From Nonomuraea zeae (GTDB taxonomy: Bacteria; Actinomycetota; Actinomycetes; Streptosporangiales; Streptosporangiaceae): DNA of 64,000 nucleotides. The stretch lies in contig NZ_VCKX01000029.1 in NCBI RefSeq assembly GCF_005889725.1, positions 1 to 64,000 on the forward strand. Direction: 5' to 3'. Numbering within the stretch: the stretch's first letter is position 1; each line of letters opens with the position of its first letter. Below, piece after piece: positions 29,392 to 37,170 of this stretch. The position numbers and the translations under genes were made by a program. The notes under the pieces are model-generated. The model was not told where the DNA came from. It ran no database searches and saw only the letters and a program-made list of their open reading frames with translations.

Positions 29392-30655
29392 GTGACGACT
29401 CCCGTGCCTGCCCTGATCGATCACCTTCCGCGCTCCCAGGCGCAGCGCCGCATCCTGATCGTCTTGATCGCCGCCCAGATCCTCAGCGGCGCCGGACTGG
29501 CGGCCGGCGTGACCGTCGGTGCCCTGCTCGCGCAGGACCTGCTTGGCTCCACCAGCCTGGCCGGTGTGCTCAAGTGCCCTGGGCACTGCCGGTTCCGCAC
29601 TGGCGGCCGTCGTGGTGGGGCGCATCTCTCAGGCGCGCGGCCGCCGTCCCGGCCTTGCCGCCGGGTACCTCGCCGGCGCCATCGGCAGCGCGGGCGTCAT
29701 CGCCGCCGCCGTCGTCGGCAGCCCCGTCCTGCTGTTCATCGCGATGTTCGTGTACGGCGCCGGCACGGCCACCAACCTTCAGGCCCGCTACGCCGGCGCC
29801 GACCTGGCGGCCCCCGCGCACCGCGCCCGCGTCGTGTCCACCGTGCTGGTGGCCACCACCCTGGGCGGCGTGGTCGGCCCCCACCTCACTGCGCCCACCG
29901 GCGACCTCGCCCACGTCCTCGGCATCCCCTACCTGGCCGGGCCGTTCCTTCTCGCCGGCCTCGCCTATGCGACAGCCGCTCTGGTCCTGGCCATCTGGCT
30001 GCGCCCCGACCCGCTGCTGCTGACCCGTACCCTGGAGGGCGAACGCACCGCCGCGGCGAGCACACAACCGGGCGACGCGGGCGCCCGGCCGCGCCCAGCG
30101 GGGGAAGGACGCCGCTCGGGTGTACTGGTCGGCACGCTGGTCATGGTGATCACCCAGCTCGTCATGGTCGCGATCATGACGATGACGCCCGTCCACATGC
30201 ACGACCACGGCCACGGCGCCGCCGCCTCCGGCCTCGTCATCGCCATCCACATCGGCGCGATGTACCTGCCCTCGCCCCTGACCGGCTGGCTCGTCGACCG
30301 CTACGCCCGCCTCACGATCGCCACCGCCTCTGCGCTGGCCCTGCTGGCCGCCGGAATCGTTGACGCCAACACCCCCGGCGACTCCATCGCCCCGCTCGCG
30401 GTGGCCCTCGCGCTGCTGGGCCTGGGTTGGAACCTCGGTCTCGTCACCGGCACCGCGATCATCACCGACGCCGTCCCGCTGACCACCCGCGCCAAAACCC
30501 AGGGCCTGGTAGATGTCCCCGTTGCCATCGCCGGCGCCACTGGCGGCATGGCCTCGGGCCTCGTCGTCGCCGGAGCCGGCTACCCCGTTCTGGCCATCGG
30601 CGGCGGCATCCTGGCACTTGTCATCGTGCCGGCGGTCGCCGCAGCGCGCAGCTGA
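29392..30655 (+). pseudogene. MFS transporter, single frameshift
   Basis: GTG 29392 opens VTTPVPALIDHLPRSQAQRR with a first membrane helix (ILIVLIAAQILSGAGLAAGV). One extra A at about 29571 (CTCAAGTGCC for CTCAGTGCC) shifts the frame. In the next frame the remaining helices follow, with the MFS loop motif GRISQARGRRPGLAAGYLAG and the second-half loop GWLVDRYARLTIATAS, to 30655. Joined, the protein is about 420 residues with roughly 12 helices, a drug-efflux-like major facilitator. A His-rich patch (HMHDHGHG) sits before the seventh helix pair. Otherwise well preserved, so a recent mutation or a sequencing error. Confidence 0.85.
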
Positions 30656-31069
30656 TCGACCGCGCAACCGCTGCTAAGAGAGATGATGGGGTGCCTGGCC
30701 CGCACGCCCGGCGCGGGCGGCAGCCGGCAGGCACTGCACGACGGCATCGCACTATTCACCCATTACATGAGCGCGGAGCGCCGGGCGCGCCTGCCCATCG
30801 ATACCTTCGAGACCTTCTTCGGCGGCCGCAGCATCGCCGTGCGCATACGGTCGGCCAGGTGATCCGGCGGCACGGCGAGCATCGGCCCGTAGACGGTCTC
30901 GGCCCCCGACCTCGAGGTCGACCTGCGTCAGCCGCACTCGGCCGACTCCGCCGCCCTCGTTCCCGGCATCACCTGAACCGGACGCACCGTGGCGTTCACG
31001 CCAAGAACATGGCCGCCGCCTACGGCCTGCTCCAGCTGCTCTCCCTGCTCATCCACAGCGGCCCCTGAC
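30656..31069. other. Stretch without a secure gene
   Basis: A short plus-strand frame (about 30684-30860: ALHDGIALFTHYMSAERRAR, IDTFETFFGG) has protein-like composition but no recognisable family or clear start. The rest shows nothing. Confidence 0.3.
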
Positions 31070-31535
31070 ACCGCGATACCGCGGTACTCCCCGACAGGGA
31101 TGGGCTTCGCCCTCGCGCCTGCGGCTGGTGTACAGCCGACCCGCGAAATGGTCGACCTCGTGGGCGACGAGGCGGGCCAGCCCGTACCGGTCTCGGCGCA
31201 GGCGTCGGTGATGCGGGGGTTGAGCAGCACGAGGGCGTCGGCGTCCGGCCGATGCCGATCTGCGGCGCGGCCAGGCCCATGCGCTCACCGAACACGTGGT
31301 GCTCGCGGACCTGCTGCAGCGCGGCGAACAGTGCGTCGATCACCTCGCGGGCCTGGCCGGCATCGGCGGGCAGAGCAAACGGTTCGGCGACGGTGGCGAG
31401 GATGGAGTGCCCCGCCTGGACGATGCCGGCAGCCTGCATCCGGTCGCTGCTGGTGCGCAGGGTCGGCGGCGGGGCAACCGTCGTCCGCTCCTGGACGGTA
31501 ATTAGGGCAGGAGCGGTCAGGGAAGGCGAGGTCAA
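31070..31535 (-). pseudogene. def: Peptide deformylase, frameshifted and internally deleted
   Basis: The first frame encodes RMQAAGIVQAGHSILATVAE and FALPADAGQAREVIDALFAA, then VFGERMGLAAPQIGIGR (motif 1, with Arg where the first Gly is expected). A second frame gives LLNPRITDACAETG, and a third gives GLARLVAHEVDHFAGRLYTS (motif 3, the HExxH metal site). Motif 2, EGCLS with its metal-binding Cys, is deleted along with the residues between the ITDACAETG and GLARLV segments. The enzyme cannot be active. Divergent from, and overlapping at its start with, the SigE gene. Confidence 0.8.
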
Positions 31536-32044
31536 TGCGGGATCGGGCAGACTACATCGCGTATGTTGAGGCGCGGTCCTCGCGATTGCTCCGGGCGGCG
31601 TACCTGCTGTGCCGGGACTGGGCGCACGCCGAAGACCTGGTGCAGACAGCGCTGGCCAAGGTCTGGCGGGTCTGGCGGCGCGTCGGCAGCCAGCCCGATC
31701 CGTACGTGTACCGGGTGCTGATCAACACCCATACCTCATGGCGCGGGCGCCGCTGGCACGGGGAGATCCCCACCGACCAGCTTCCGGACATCGCCGACGC
31801 CACCGACCCCATGGGTGCGGCCGACACCCGGGCCACGCTGTGGGCTGCCCTGGGACGCCTGCCACCCAGGCAGCGGGCCGTAGTGGTGCTGCGCTACTTC
31901 GAAGACCTGCCGGAACACCTGGTCGCCGAGATCATGGACTGCTCCGTCGGCACCGTGAAGAGCCAGACCAGCAAGGCGCTCGCCAAGCTACGCATCGACC
32001 CCGAGCTAGCGTCCACGACGTACGCAGTGGAGGATCCCTCATGA
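31535..32044 (+). CDS. SigE-family ECF RNA polymerase sigma factor
   Basis: 169 residues. Region 2 (YVEARSSRLLRAAYLLCRDW, AEDLVQTALAKVWRVW) and region 4 (LPPRQRAVVVLRYFEDLPEH, then the helix-turn-helix VAEIMDCSVGTVKSQTSKAL) are intact with the short linker of this family. ATG 31535 is preceded by GGAAGGCGAGG. The stop overlaps the ATG of the next gene (ATGA at 32041-32044), so the two are translationally coupled. The partner is a one-pass membrane protein, as usual for SigE-type pairs. Confidence 0.93.
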   Translation: MRDRADYIAYVEARSSRLLRAAYLLCRDWAHAEDLVQTALAKVWRVWRRVGSQPDPYVYRVLINTHTSWRGRRWHGEIPTDQLPDIADATDPMGAADTRATLWAALGRLPPRQRAVVVLRYFEDLPEHLVAEIMDCSVGTVKSQTSKALAKLRIDPELASTTYAVEDPS

Positions 32045-32742
32045 CCATCGACGATCTGCGCGGCATGCTGGACGAGCAGAGCCTCGACGGACCGGACAAC
32101 GATCACCGTCTATCCCAGATTCGACGGAGGATCCGCCACTCGGCAAGGCGCCGCCTGGTGGGCGGTGCGGCCGTGGCCGCCGCCGTGATGGTGGCCGCCG
32201 CCGGGACCCTCTCCCTTCCCGGCGTGGAAGTCGTTAGCTCGCCTCCGTCGGCCTCCAGCACGACCGTCGTCGTGCCGGAGCCGCCCGAGGTCTTCGCCGG
32301 CATGGAGCGCACCGCATACCGCCGATCCACGGCAGCGAATACGCTGCTGCAGCTCGATGTCACAGGACACGGTCCGCACGCGGCGATCGTCGTCACCTGC
32401 CCTCCCGGGTTCGAACTGCTCTGGCGGGCCTGGTTCGCCGGTGGGATGAATACACGATGCGATCCTCACGATGGCAACCCGGGCGCGGTCGTCATGATGA
32501 CCGGAGAGGATTGGGCGATGCCCGGGCAGCCCAGGCGGGTGGATGTCGCCGTCGTGCCATCCGGTACGGCGAAGGCGGCCGGAGCCGTTCACGTCGGCAC
32601 GTCGAGCCCTCCGCAGCAGAACGGCACCCGTCCCCGGGCGATCACGTTGGAGGAACTGCTGGCCCGTCAGCAGCCGGTGCAGGCTGGCTGGGCGGTGGCG
32701 GTGTACAGCGGAACTTGTGCAGGCGACGCCCGGTGCGAATGA
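32041..32742 (+). CDS. Membrane partner of the SigE-type sigma factor (putative anti-sigma)
   Basis: 233 residues. The short cytoplasmic N-terminus is basic (RLSQIRRRIRHSARRRLVGG), followed by one membrane helix (AAVAAAVMVAAAGTLSLPGV) and a secreted or periplasm-like domain of about 165 residues with four cysteines, including CPPGFELLW and the C-terminal CAGDARC. No classical zinc-binding anti-sigma motif (HxxxCxxC) is seen. Its position and coupling to the sigma gene are the main argument for an anti-sigma or sensor role. Confidence 0.7.
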   Translation: MTIDDLRGMLDEQSLDGPDNDHRLSQIRRRIRHSARRRLVGGAAVAAAVMVAAAGTLSLPGVEVVSSPPSASSTTVVVPEPPEVFAGMERTAYRRSTAANTLLQLDVTGHGPHAAIVVTCPPGFELLWRAWFAGGMNTRCDPHDGNPGAVVMMTGEDWAMPGQPRRVDVAVVPSGTAKAAGAVHVGTSSPPQQNGTRPRAITLEELLARQQPVQAGWAVAVYSGTCAGDARCE

Positions 32743-32767
32743 GCAGCGTCTGACGCAGGGGCACCGG

Positions 32768-33409
32768 TCAGGGCCGTGGCCGGAGGGTGAATAGCGCAAG
32801 TGGCCCAAGCAGAGCCGCGATGTTGGCGGCTCGCCGCCAGTGCGGCGCGGAAGGGGCCCCTACCGCGTGATGGATCCGTACGCGCAGGCCGCCACGAATG
32901 AGATCCAGGGCATCGGATAGGGCAGGACGCTGCTGGGCGGGTGCCGCGCTGTGGAGAAGAACCGCGAGCATCTCCTGTTCATGGAGTCGGCGGTGCCACT
33001 GGGGATACCACCTCAACAGGGCACGGTAACGCCGCTCCAGGGAGGTCACCAGGCCTCCTGGGGCGATAGCGGGAGGGGGAACGGTGCCTGGGGGGATGCT
33101 CAGCCGGGCAAAGGCGGTCTCGGCGTGGCGATGCAGCCGCTGTGCTTCGGCGGACAGCCGGGTGGTGCCGTCAGCGGTCAGGCGGTAGTAGCGTCGCGCC
33201 CGCCCATCGACGATTTCCTCCCGGTCGGTCTGAATGAGCCCTTCGCTTTCGAGGCGGTCGAGCGCGGCGTACAAGGTGCCAGCGCGTAGCCGTACCTTCC
33301 CGCTGGATATCGGCGCGACATCGGTGATGATGCCGTAGCCGTGCTGTGGTTTCGCAGCCAGGGCGGTCAAGATCAGGAATGTTGACTCCTGCATCGATCG
33401 CATACCCAT
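32768..33409 (-). CDS. PadR regulator fused to a second, membrane-type domain
   Basis: 213 residues. The N-terminal 100 residues form a PadR winged helix (FLILTALAAKPQHGYGIITD, LRAGTLYAALDRLESEGLIQ, ARRYYRLTADGTTRLSAEAQ). From about residue 125 a second segment begins, LERRYRALLRWYPQWHRRLH then EQEMLAVLLHSA, and LDLIRGGLRVRIHH. In many actinomycetes this is a separate gene directly downstream of padR; it ends in a hydrophobic helix (IAALLGPLALFTL). The fusion may tether the repressor to its usual partner. Starts at 33409, 33403 and 33394 are all possible; no ribosome binding site is visible, so leaderless translation is likely. Confidence 0.8.
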   Translation of the reverse strand: MGMRSMQESTFLILTALAAKPQHGYGIITDVAPISSGKVRLRAGTLYAALDRLESEGLIQTDREEIVDGRARRYYRLTADGTTRLSAEAQRLHRHAETAFARLSIPPGTVPPPAIAPGGLVTSLERRYRALLRWYPQWHRRLHEQEMLAVLLHSAAPAQQRPALSDALDLIRGGLRVRIHHAVGAPSAPHWRRAANIAALLGPLALFTLRPRP

Positions 33410-33432
33410 GCCATCTATGTATACAGTATGAC
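33410..33432. promoter_or_regulatory. Candidate PadR operator/promoter
   Basis: The minus strand just before the padR start reads TCATACTGTATACATAG. It contains the GTATAC palindrome and ATAC/GTAT repeats of the kind PadR proteins bind (ATGT..ACAT-like). TATACA could serve as the -10 box of a leaderless transcript. Confidence 0.4.
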
Positions 33433-33542
33433 AGCCTATGAGGGCGGGGAGGCCTGCACCCTCAGAGTGCGTTTCGCGAGTTGATGCCCCGTTCGTCGGC
33501 GGAGTTGGCTTAGGTCTGCCGGTCAGGCGCTCGTCATTCGGG

Positions 33543-33986
33543 CTATGGGCGCGGCTGGGTGAACAATCCCGGCTCGGTCTCGGCGAGGATGCCGCGGCTG
33601 ACCAGGCGTTTGAGCTTGGCACGGAGGTTCTGGATGTCGTTGCGCGTCAAGGGCAGATCCAGGGCCATGGCCAGGTCGCGGGCGCGCAGGGAGCCGCCGG
33701 CTTCGCCGAAGACGGTGAGAATCTGCTGGTAGGCAGGGTGGTCGGGGACCGCTGGCGGCGCGAGCGGTTCGGTCGGGGCAGGGTCCTCCTCGGCCAGGGA
33801 GATGAGGGTCTTGCGGCTGATCCGCAGATGCTCGACCTGCTCGCTCAGTTCGCTCAGACGCGTGGTGAGAGTGTCGATCTCCGCCTGGGTCTGCTCGATC
33901 TGGCAGGTCAGGAAGTGCTCGCGGGCGTCGATCCGGTCCAGGAGCCAGCTGCCGGGGTCGGGCGGGTGCCCGTCGGGACCGGTCAT
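33543..33986 (-). CDS. IS-associated accessory protein: coiled coil plus winged helix
   Basis: 147 residues from ATG 33986 (MTGPDGHPPDPGSWLLDRID). Residues 20-65 form a coiled coil (CQIEQTQAEIDTLTTRLSEL, EQVEHLRISRKTLISLAE), and residues 80-145 a winged-helix-like domain (ILTVFGEAGGSLRARDLAMA, LRAKLKRLVSRGILAETEPG). The ATG overlaps the stop of the transposase upstream (ATGA), so the two are made together. Similar genes accompany IS5-type transposases in actinomycetes. It might modulate transposition or bind DNA, but no function is known to me. Confidence 0.7.
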   Translation of the reverse strand: MTGPDGHPPDPGSWLLDRIDAREHFLTCQIEQTQAEIDTLTTRLSELSEQVEHLRISRKTLISLAEEDPAPTEPLAPPAVPDHPAYQQILTVFGEAGGSLRARDLAMALDLPLTRNDIQNLRAKLKRLVSRGILAETEPGLFTQPRP

Positions 33987-34816
33987 GTCCACCGCCAGGA
34001 CGGGATGGGGCCACGGGTCAGGCGGCGGGACATCACATCCGTCATCGCCCAATACACCCGTGATTCGGAGCTGGCCGGCAGGTGCTCGTAGTCGCGGACC
34101 AGCCGGCGGTGGAACATCAAGATGCCGTACGTCTGCTCGACGACCCATCTCGTGCGCTGGGGGACGAACCCCTTGCTGGCGGGGTTACGCTCGACGATCT
34201 CCACGTTGATGCCCAAGCCGGCGCCATGCGCGACGACGGCCTGTTTGAATCCCTGGTCGACCAGCGCTTTGGTCACCGTACCCTCGGTGGTGGCGGCGAC
34301 CCGGTCCAGCAGCGCGATCCCGGCGGTATTCTCGTGAGCCGACGCGGCCAGCATGACCACGGCGATGACCAGGCCCAGCACGTCCACCGCCAAGCCGCGT
34401 TTCCTGCCTGGCACGCGCTTGGCGGCGTCTTTTCCGGTGGTGGAGGCAGGGACCCCGGCCGCGACGTGGACGCTCTGGGTGTCCAGCACCACCAGGCTCG
34501 GGTCGGCTAATCGTTTCTTCTTCTCGCGCAGCTGCCAGCGCAGCAGGTCGTGGATGGTCTTGTCGGTGCCGTCGTCGCGCCACTTGGAGAAGTAGTAGTA
34601 CGTCGCGCTCTTGGGCGGCAGGTCATGCGGGAGGTAGTTCCATTGAACGCCGGTCCGCCCCTGGTAGCGGATGGCGTTGACGATCTCGCGTAACTCGTAG
34701 TCGCCCTCGTGACCGCTAACGGACGGGTGCGCGGCCTTCCATGCCGTGAGCACCGGCTCGATCAGCGCCCACTGCGCGTCGGATAAGTCGCTCGGGTATG
34801 GCTTGCGCTCAGTCAC
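33983..34816 (-). CDS. IS5-family transposase
   Basis: 277 residues from GTG 34816 (VTERKPYPSDLSDAQW). DUF4096 domain (ALIEPVLTAWKAAHPSVSGH), then DDE core: LVVLDTQSVHVAAGVPAST (Asp), TKALVDQGFKQAVVAHG (Asp), TRWVVEQTYGILMFHRRLV (Glu). Same subgroup as the transposase at 14558-15397. Intact. Its stop overlaps the start of the accessory gene. Terminal inverted repeats were searched for at both sides but not found by eye. Confidence 0.9.
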   Translation of the reverse strand: MTERKPYPSDLSDAQWALIEPVLTAWKAAHPSVSGHEGDYELREIVNAIRYQGRTGVQWNYLPHDLPPKSATYYYFSKWRDDGTDKTIHDLLRWQLREKKKRLADPSLVVLDTQSVHVAAGVPASTTGKDAAKRVPGRKRGLAVDVLGLVIAVVMLAASAHENTAGIALLDRVAATTEGTVTKALVDQGFKQAVVAHGAGLGINVEIVERNPASKGFVPQRTRWVVEQTYGILMFHRRLVRDYEHLPASSESRVYWAMTDVMSRRLTRGPIPSWRWT

Positions 34817-34916
34817 GCGGCCATCCCAGCATATCCGGACCTGCCGACCGACGGTAACGCTACAAATCCATACGATCACATAGCGACATCACGGGCATGG
34901 ACTCGCGAACCGCACT

Positions 34917-34978
34917 CTCAAGGCCGACTGCTTCACCGGCTACGAGGAACTGGCCTAACGTGAGCAGCAAACCTGCCA
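34917..34978. repeat. 62-bp direct repeat, copy A
   Basis: CTCAAGGCCGACTGCTTCAC onward matches 35672-35733 at 59 of 62 positions. On the minus strand it encodes the same peptide as the inside of the gene at 35606 (AGLLLTLGQFLVAGEAVGLE), so copy A is a stray piece of that gene's 3-prime region lying beyond the neighbouring plus-strand gene. Confidence 0.85.
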
Positions 34979-35059
34979 TCCCACGGCTCGTTTCTGCCGC
35001 ATTCCGGTGGCACCCGCGGTATATCTCCCCCGAGAGTCGATCATTGTCATGATTCAGCT

Positions 35060-35611
35060 ATGGAGGATCGCGCTTCACCCGTATACCAGGCGCGCTACGG
35101 CTGGGACCTCAGGACCATCGGCATCGTGGCGGGCGGCGCCGTATTCACCGCGGCCATGCTGCTTTTGGACATGCCGCTGGTCATGAAGATATTGGGTCTA
35201 GCGCTGTTCGGCGCAGGTGGGCTCTCCATGGCGTACATGGCGTACATGGCGTCGAGCCGCAAAGTCGCGTTCCGGGTGGACGAGACTGGTGTACTGCTTG
35301 GCGGGAGCCCCATCCGATATAGCGCCACCACCGCCCATGTGCCCTGGGAGGACATCACAGGGTTCGTCCTCTGGCGCCAAGCTGTGCCCGGTGCTTCGCT
35401 GCCCTATGTCGGGGTCACCCGAAGGGAGGGGGCTCCGGCTCTGCCGGGGGACGGCCCGAAAGCCCGAGCCATCCTGGAGCATCTCGTTCCGGTGCCCGCC
35501 GATATTGCGATGTCGTCCCGGGCAGTGAACGGGTGGCGCATTGATAAGGACCGACTGGTCGCCGCTGTCTCCCACTTCGCGCCCGATATCCCTGTGAGGG
35601 ACCACTCATAG
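35060..35611 (+). CDS. Hypothetical two-helix membrane protein
   Basis: 183 residues. Two adjacent membrane helices (GIVAGGAVFTAAMLLLDMPL and IYLALFGAGGL-like VMKILGLALFGAGGLSMAYM), then a soluble PH-like domain (VAFRVDETGVLLGGSPIRYS, VPWEDITGFVLWRQA). The layout of helices followed by a conserved V-P-W-x-D-I motif is shared by many unnamed actinobacterial membrane proteins. The gene is flanked by the two copies of a 62-bp repeat and overlaps the end of the minus-strand gene at 35606, suggesting it arrived by a local rearrangement. Confidence 0.7.
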   Translation: MEDRASPVYQARYGWDLRTIGIVAGGAVFTAAMLLLDMPLVMKILGLALFGAGGLSMAYMAYMASSRKVAFRVDETGVLLGGSPIRYSATTAHVPWEDITGFVLWRQAVPGASLPYVGVTRREGAPALPGDGPKARAILEHLVPVPADIAMSSRAVNGWRIDKDRLVAAVSHFAPDIPVRDHS

Positions 35612-36139
35612 GCAAAGTACGCCTTGCGGGCACACACCTATGCACCATCGCTCAAGGTTCGTTGGCATGAGCTCAAGACCGACTGCTTCACCGGCTACGA
35701 GGAACTGGCCCAACGTGAGCAGCAACCCTGCCAGAAAGCCCAGGGCAGTGTCAGTGATGAACAGGTCGTCGCCCAGGTTGAGGATGCGCATCTCGCCGTG
35801 ATCGAGTTCGAGCCGGAGGCCGATCTCCGTCCCGATCCGGTGGTCGATGATGCGGTGAACAGCTCGGATCGACTGACCGATGAATCGGCTCATCAGAAAG
35901 TTCTCTGCGGCGGGACCGACGGTGACCTGGCCGTACTCGTCCATGTCAGAGGAGTTGTGTGGTTGATCGAGCGTCAGCTCGAGCGAGGCGTCGGGGGCGG
36001 TGTGAAAGCGAACCGGGCCGAGATCGCTCAGGTGCAACCACATATGCACCAGCGAGGCTTGATCATCGCTGGGATGGGTGTGCCAGGACACCGTCGCCTG
36101 GAGCAGCTTTCGGTTGACAAGCTCATCCGCGGGGATCAC
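35606..36139 (-). CDS. Hypothetical protein
   Basis: 177 residues if GTG 36139 is used, 14 bases after the stop of the recombinase gene; ATG 36205 would make it longer but overlap that gene. Sequence such as VSWHTHPSDDQASLVHMWLH, SLELTLDQPHNSSDMDEYGQ and GLRLELDHGEMRILNLGDDL is clearly coding and soluble. No family was recognised. The last 35 residues after the repeated 62-bp segment may have been altered by the rearrangement that placed copy A of the repeat at 34917. Confidence 0.6.
   Translation of the reverse strand: MIPADELVNRKLLQATVSWHTHPSDDQASLVHMWLHLSDLGPVRFHTAPDASLELTLDQPHNSSDMDEYGQVTVGPAAENFLMSRFIGQSIRAVHRIIDHRIGTEIGLRLELDHGEMRILNLGDDLFITDTALGFLAGLLLTLGQFLVAGEAVGLELMPTNLERWCIGVCPQGVLCL
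35672..35733. repeat. 62-bp direct repeat, copy B
   Basis: Copy of 34917-34978 with three substitutions, lying inside the minus-strand gene at 35606. Probably the original. Confidence 0.85.
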
Positions 36140-36152
36140 GACGCCTATGGTG

Positions 36153-36920
36153 TCACGGTGGTTCGGGCGTTTCCGCAGCGGTCTGCAGGAGGTGGCGGGC
36201 GGCATTGGCGTAGCGGATGGCGGTCTTGTCGTCGATGCCGAACACGGCAGCCAGATGCAGGGGATCGGGGCCGCAGGTCAGAGCCTCTTCGAGTTGGCGG
36301 TCGATGCGAAAGCGCTCCAGGGTGGCGGTCAGGCCCCGAACGGCGTTGGTGACCCAGAGCTTGCCGGCCGGGCAGTTCTCCATCGCGGTGTGCTGAGTGA
36401 GCAGCAGATGGGGGTTAGCGGTGTTCGGCCAGCGGCTGCCGGTAGTCCAGCCAGGCGAGGAGCGCCTGCCGGGTGAGCTCGTCGAGAGGGCGAGGGTGAC
36501 CGCCGATGGTGATGCGGTGGTTGCCCAGGTCGATGTCGTCGAGCCGGAGGTCGCGGATCATCTTGGGCCGAGCCGCGTGGACGGCGGCCAGGGCGAGAAT
36601 AAGGCGGATCGCCGGGGTCGTCGCGGTGGCGATGGCGCGGTCGATCACGCCGGAGGCGAGGGGGAGGATTACCTTGTCCGGCCGGCGAGCGATGCGGATG
36701 CGGATGCGGATGGTGGGGTCGCGAAAGATCCGCCCGCTCTTCCTGCAAAGCGCATGAGCGAGCGCAGTGCCACGATGGTGTTCTACCGTTTGGCGCCCTG
36801 CAGGGTGTCCTTGATGGTCACGATGTCGTCGTGGGTGACCTCCCGCAGGTGATCGTAGGTGCCTGACCAGGCGAGCAGGACAGGCCGGATCTCGGTGACG
36901 TAGCTCCAGACGGTCTGGAT
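36153..36920 (-). pseudogene. Tyrosine recombinase-like protein, C-terminal part (split gene)
   Basis: Minus strand: IQTVWSYVTEIRPVLLAWSG, TYDHLREVTHDDIVTIKDTL, then a TAG stop after GAKR, NTIVALRSLMRFAGRAG, and in later frames TPAIRLILALAAVHAARPKM, IRDLRLDDIDLGNHRITIGG, KLWVTNAVRGLTATLERFRI, DRQLEEALTCGPDPLHLAAV, FGIDDKTAIRYANAARHLLQ. This is the C-terminal half of a phage-integrase-like protein common in actinobacteria. Its N-terminal half is at 40336-41145; the two are separated by the 3.4 kb insertion at 36921-40335. An in-frame stop and at least one frameshift show it is dead. Confidence 0.75.
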
Positions 36921-36987
36921 GTTATCTTGGGTGACTCTTAGTGGTCAGCCATGTAAGGCAAGTAACGTGTCCCCGTACTTGCCTTAC
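36921..36987. repeat. Left end of the insertion, with a 12-bp palindrome
   Basis: Blocks: 36921-36932 GTTATCTTGGGT, 36940-36950 AGTGGTCAGCC, 36953-36964 GTAAGGCAAGTA. The last block is repeated as a perfect inverted copy, TACTTGCCTTAC, at 36976-36987 after an 11-base spacer. Paired arms around a short spacer resemble a tyrosine-recombinase core site; a regulator operator is the alternative. Confidence 0.65.
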
Positions 36988-37009
36988 CGATATCCAGGGG
37001 TCTTCAGGC

Positions 37010-37112
37010 ATGTCAGCCATGTCGGCACGTTGCCTCGCTACTACCGGCCTGAACGGGCGGTGGCCGCCGACGAGTCGGTGTCGTGGGTGGTGGTCGATAA
37101 GGACCTCGAGTT
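37010..37112 (+). pseudogene. N-terminal fragment of a tyrosine recombinase
   Basis: The frame reads YRPERAVAADESVSWVVVDK then DLEL. This matches the first residues of a widespread actinobacterial site-specific integrase (S-W-V-V-V-D-x-D-x-E-L-H-P-E-A). It stops matching at about 37110, where the terminator of the minus-strand operon begins. It sits just inside the left end of the insertion, next to the 12-bp palindrome, as an integrase gene beside its own site would. Confidence 0.4.
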
Positions 37113-37113
37113 G

Positions 37114-37149
37114 CCGCCGGGGCACGTCCCGAGGGACGTGCCCCGGCGG
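37114..37149 (-). terminator. Terminator of the sigma-factor operon
   Basis: CCGCCGGGGCACGTCCC, two-base loop GA, GGGACGTGCCCCGGCGG: a perfect 17-bp stem 22 bases beyond the stop codon of the NmrA-like gene. Confidence 0.85.
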
Positions 37150-37170
37150 CCGGCAGGTGCCGCCTATCCG

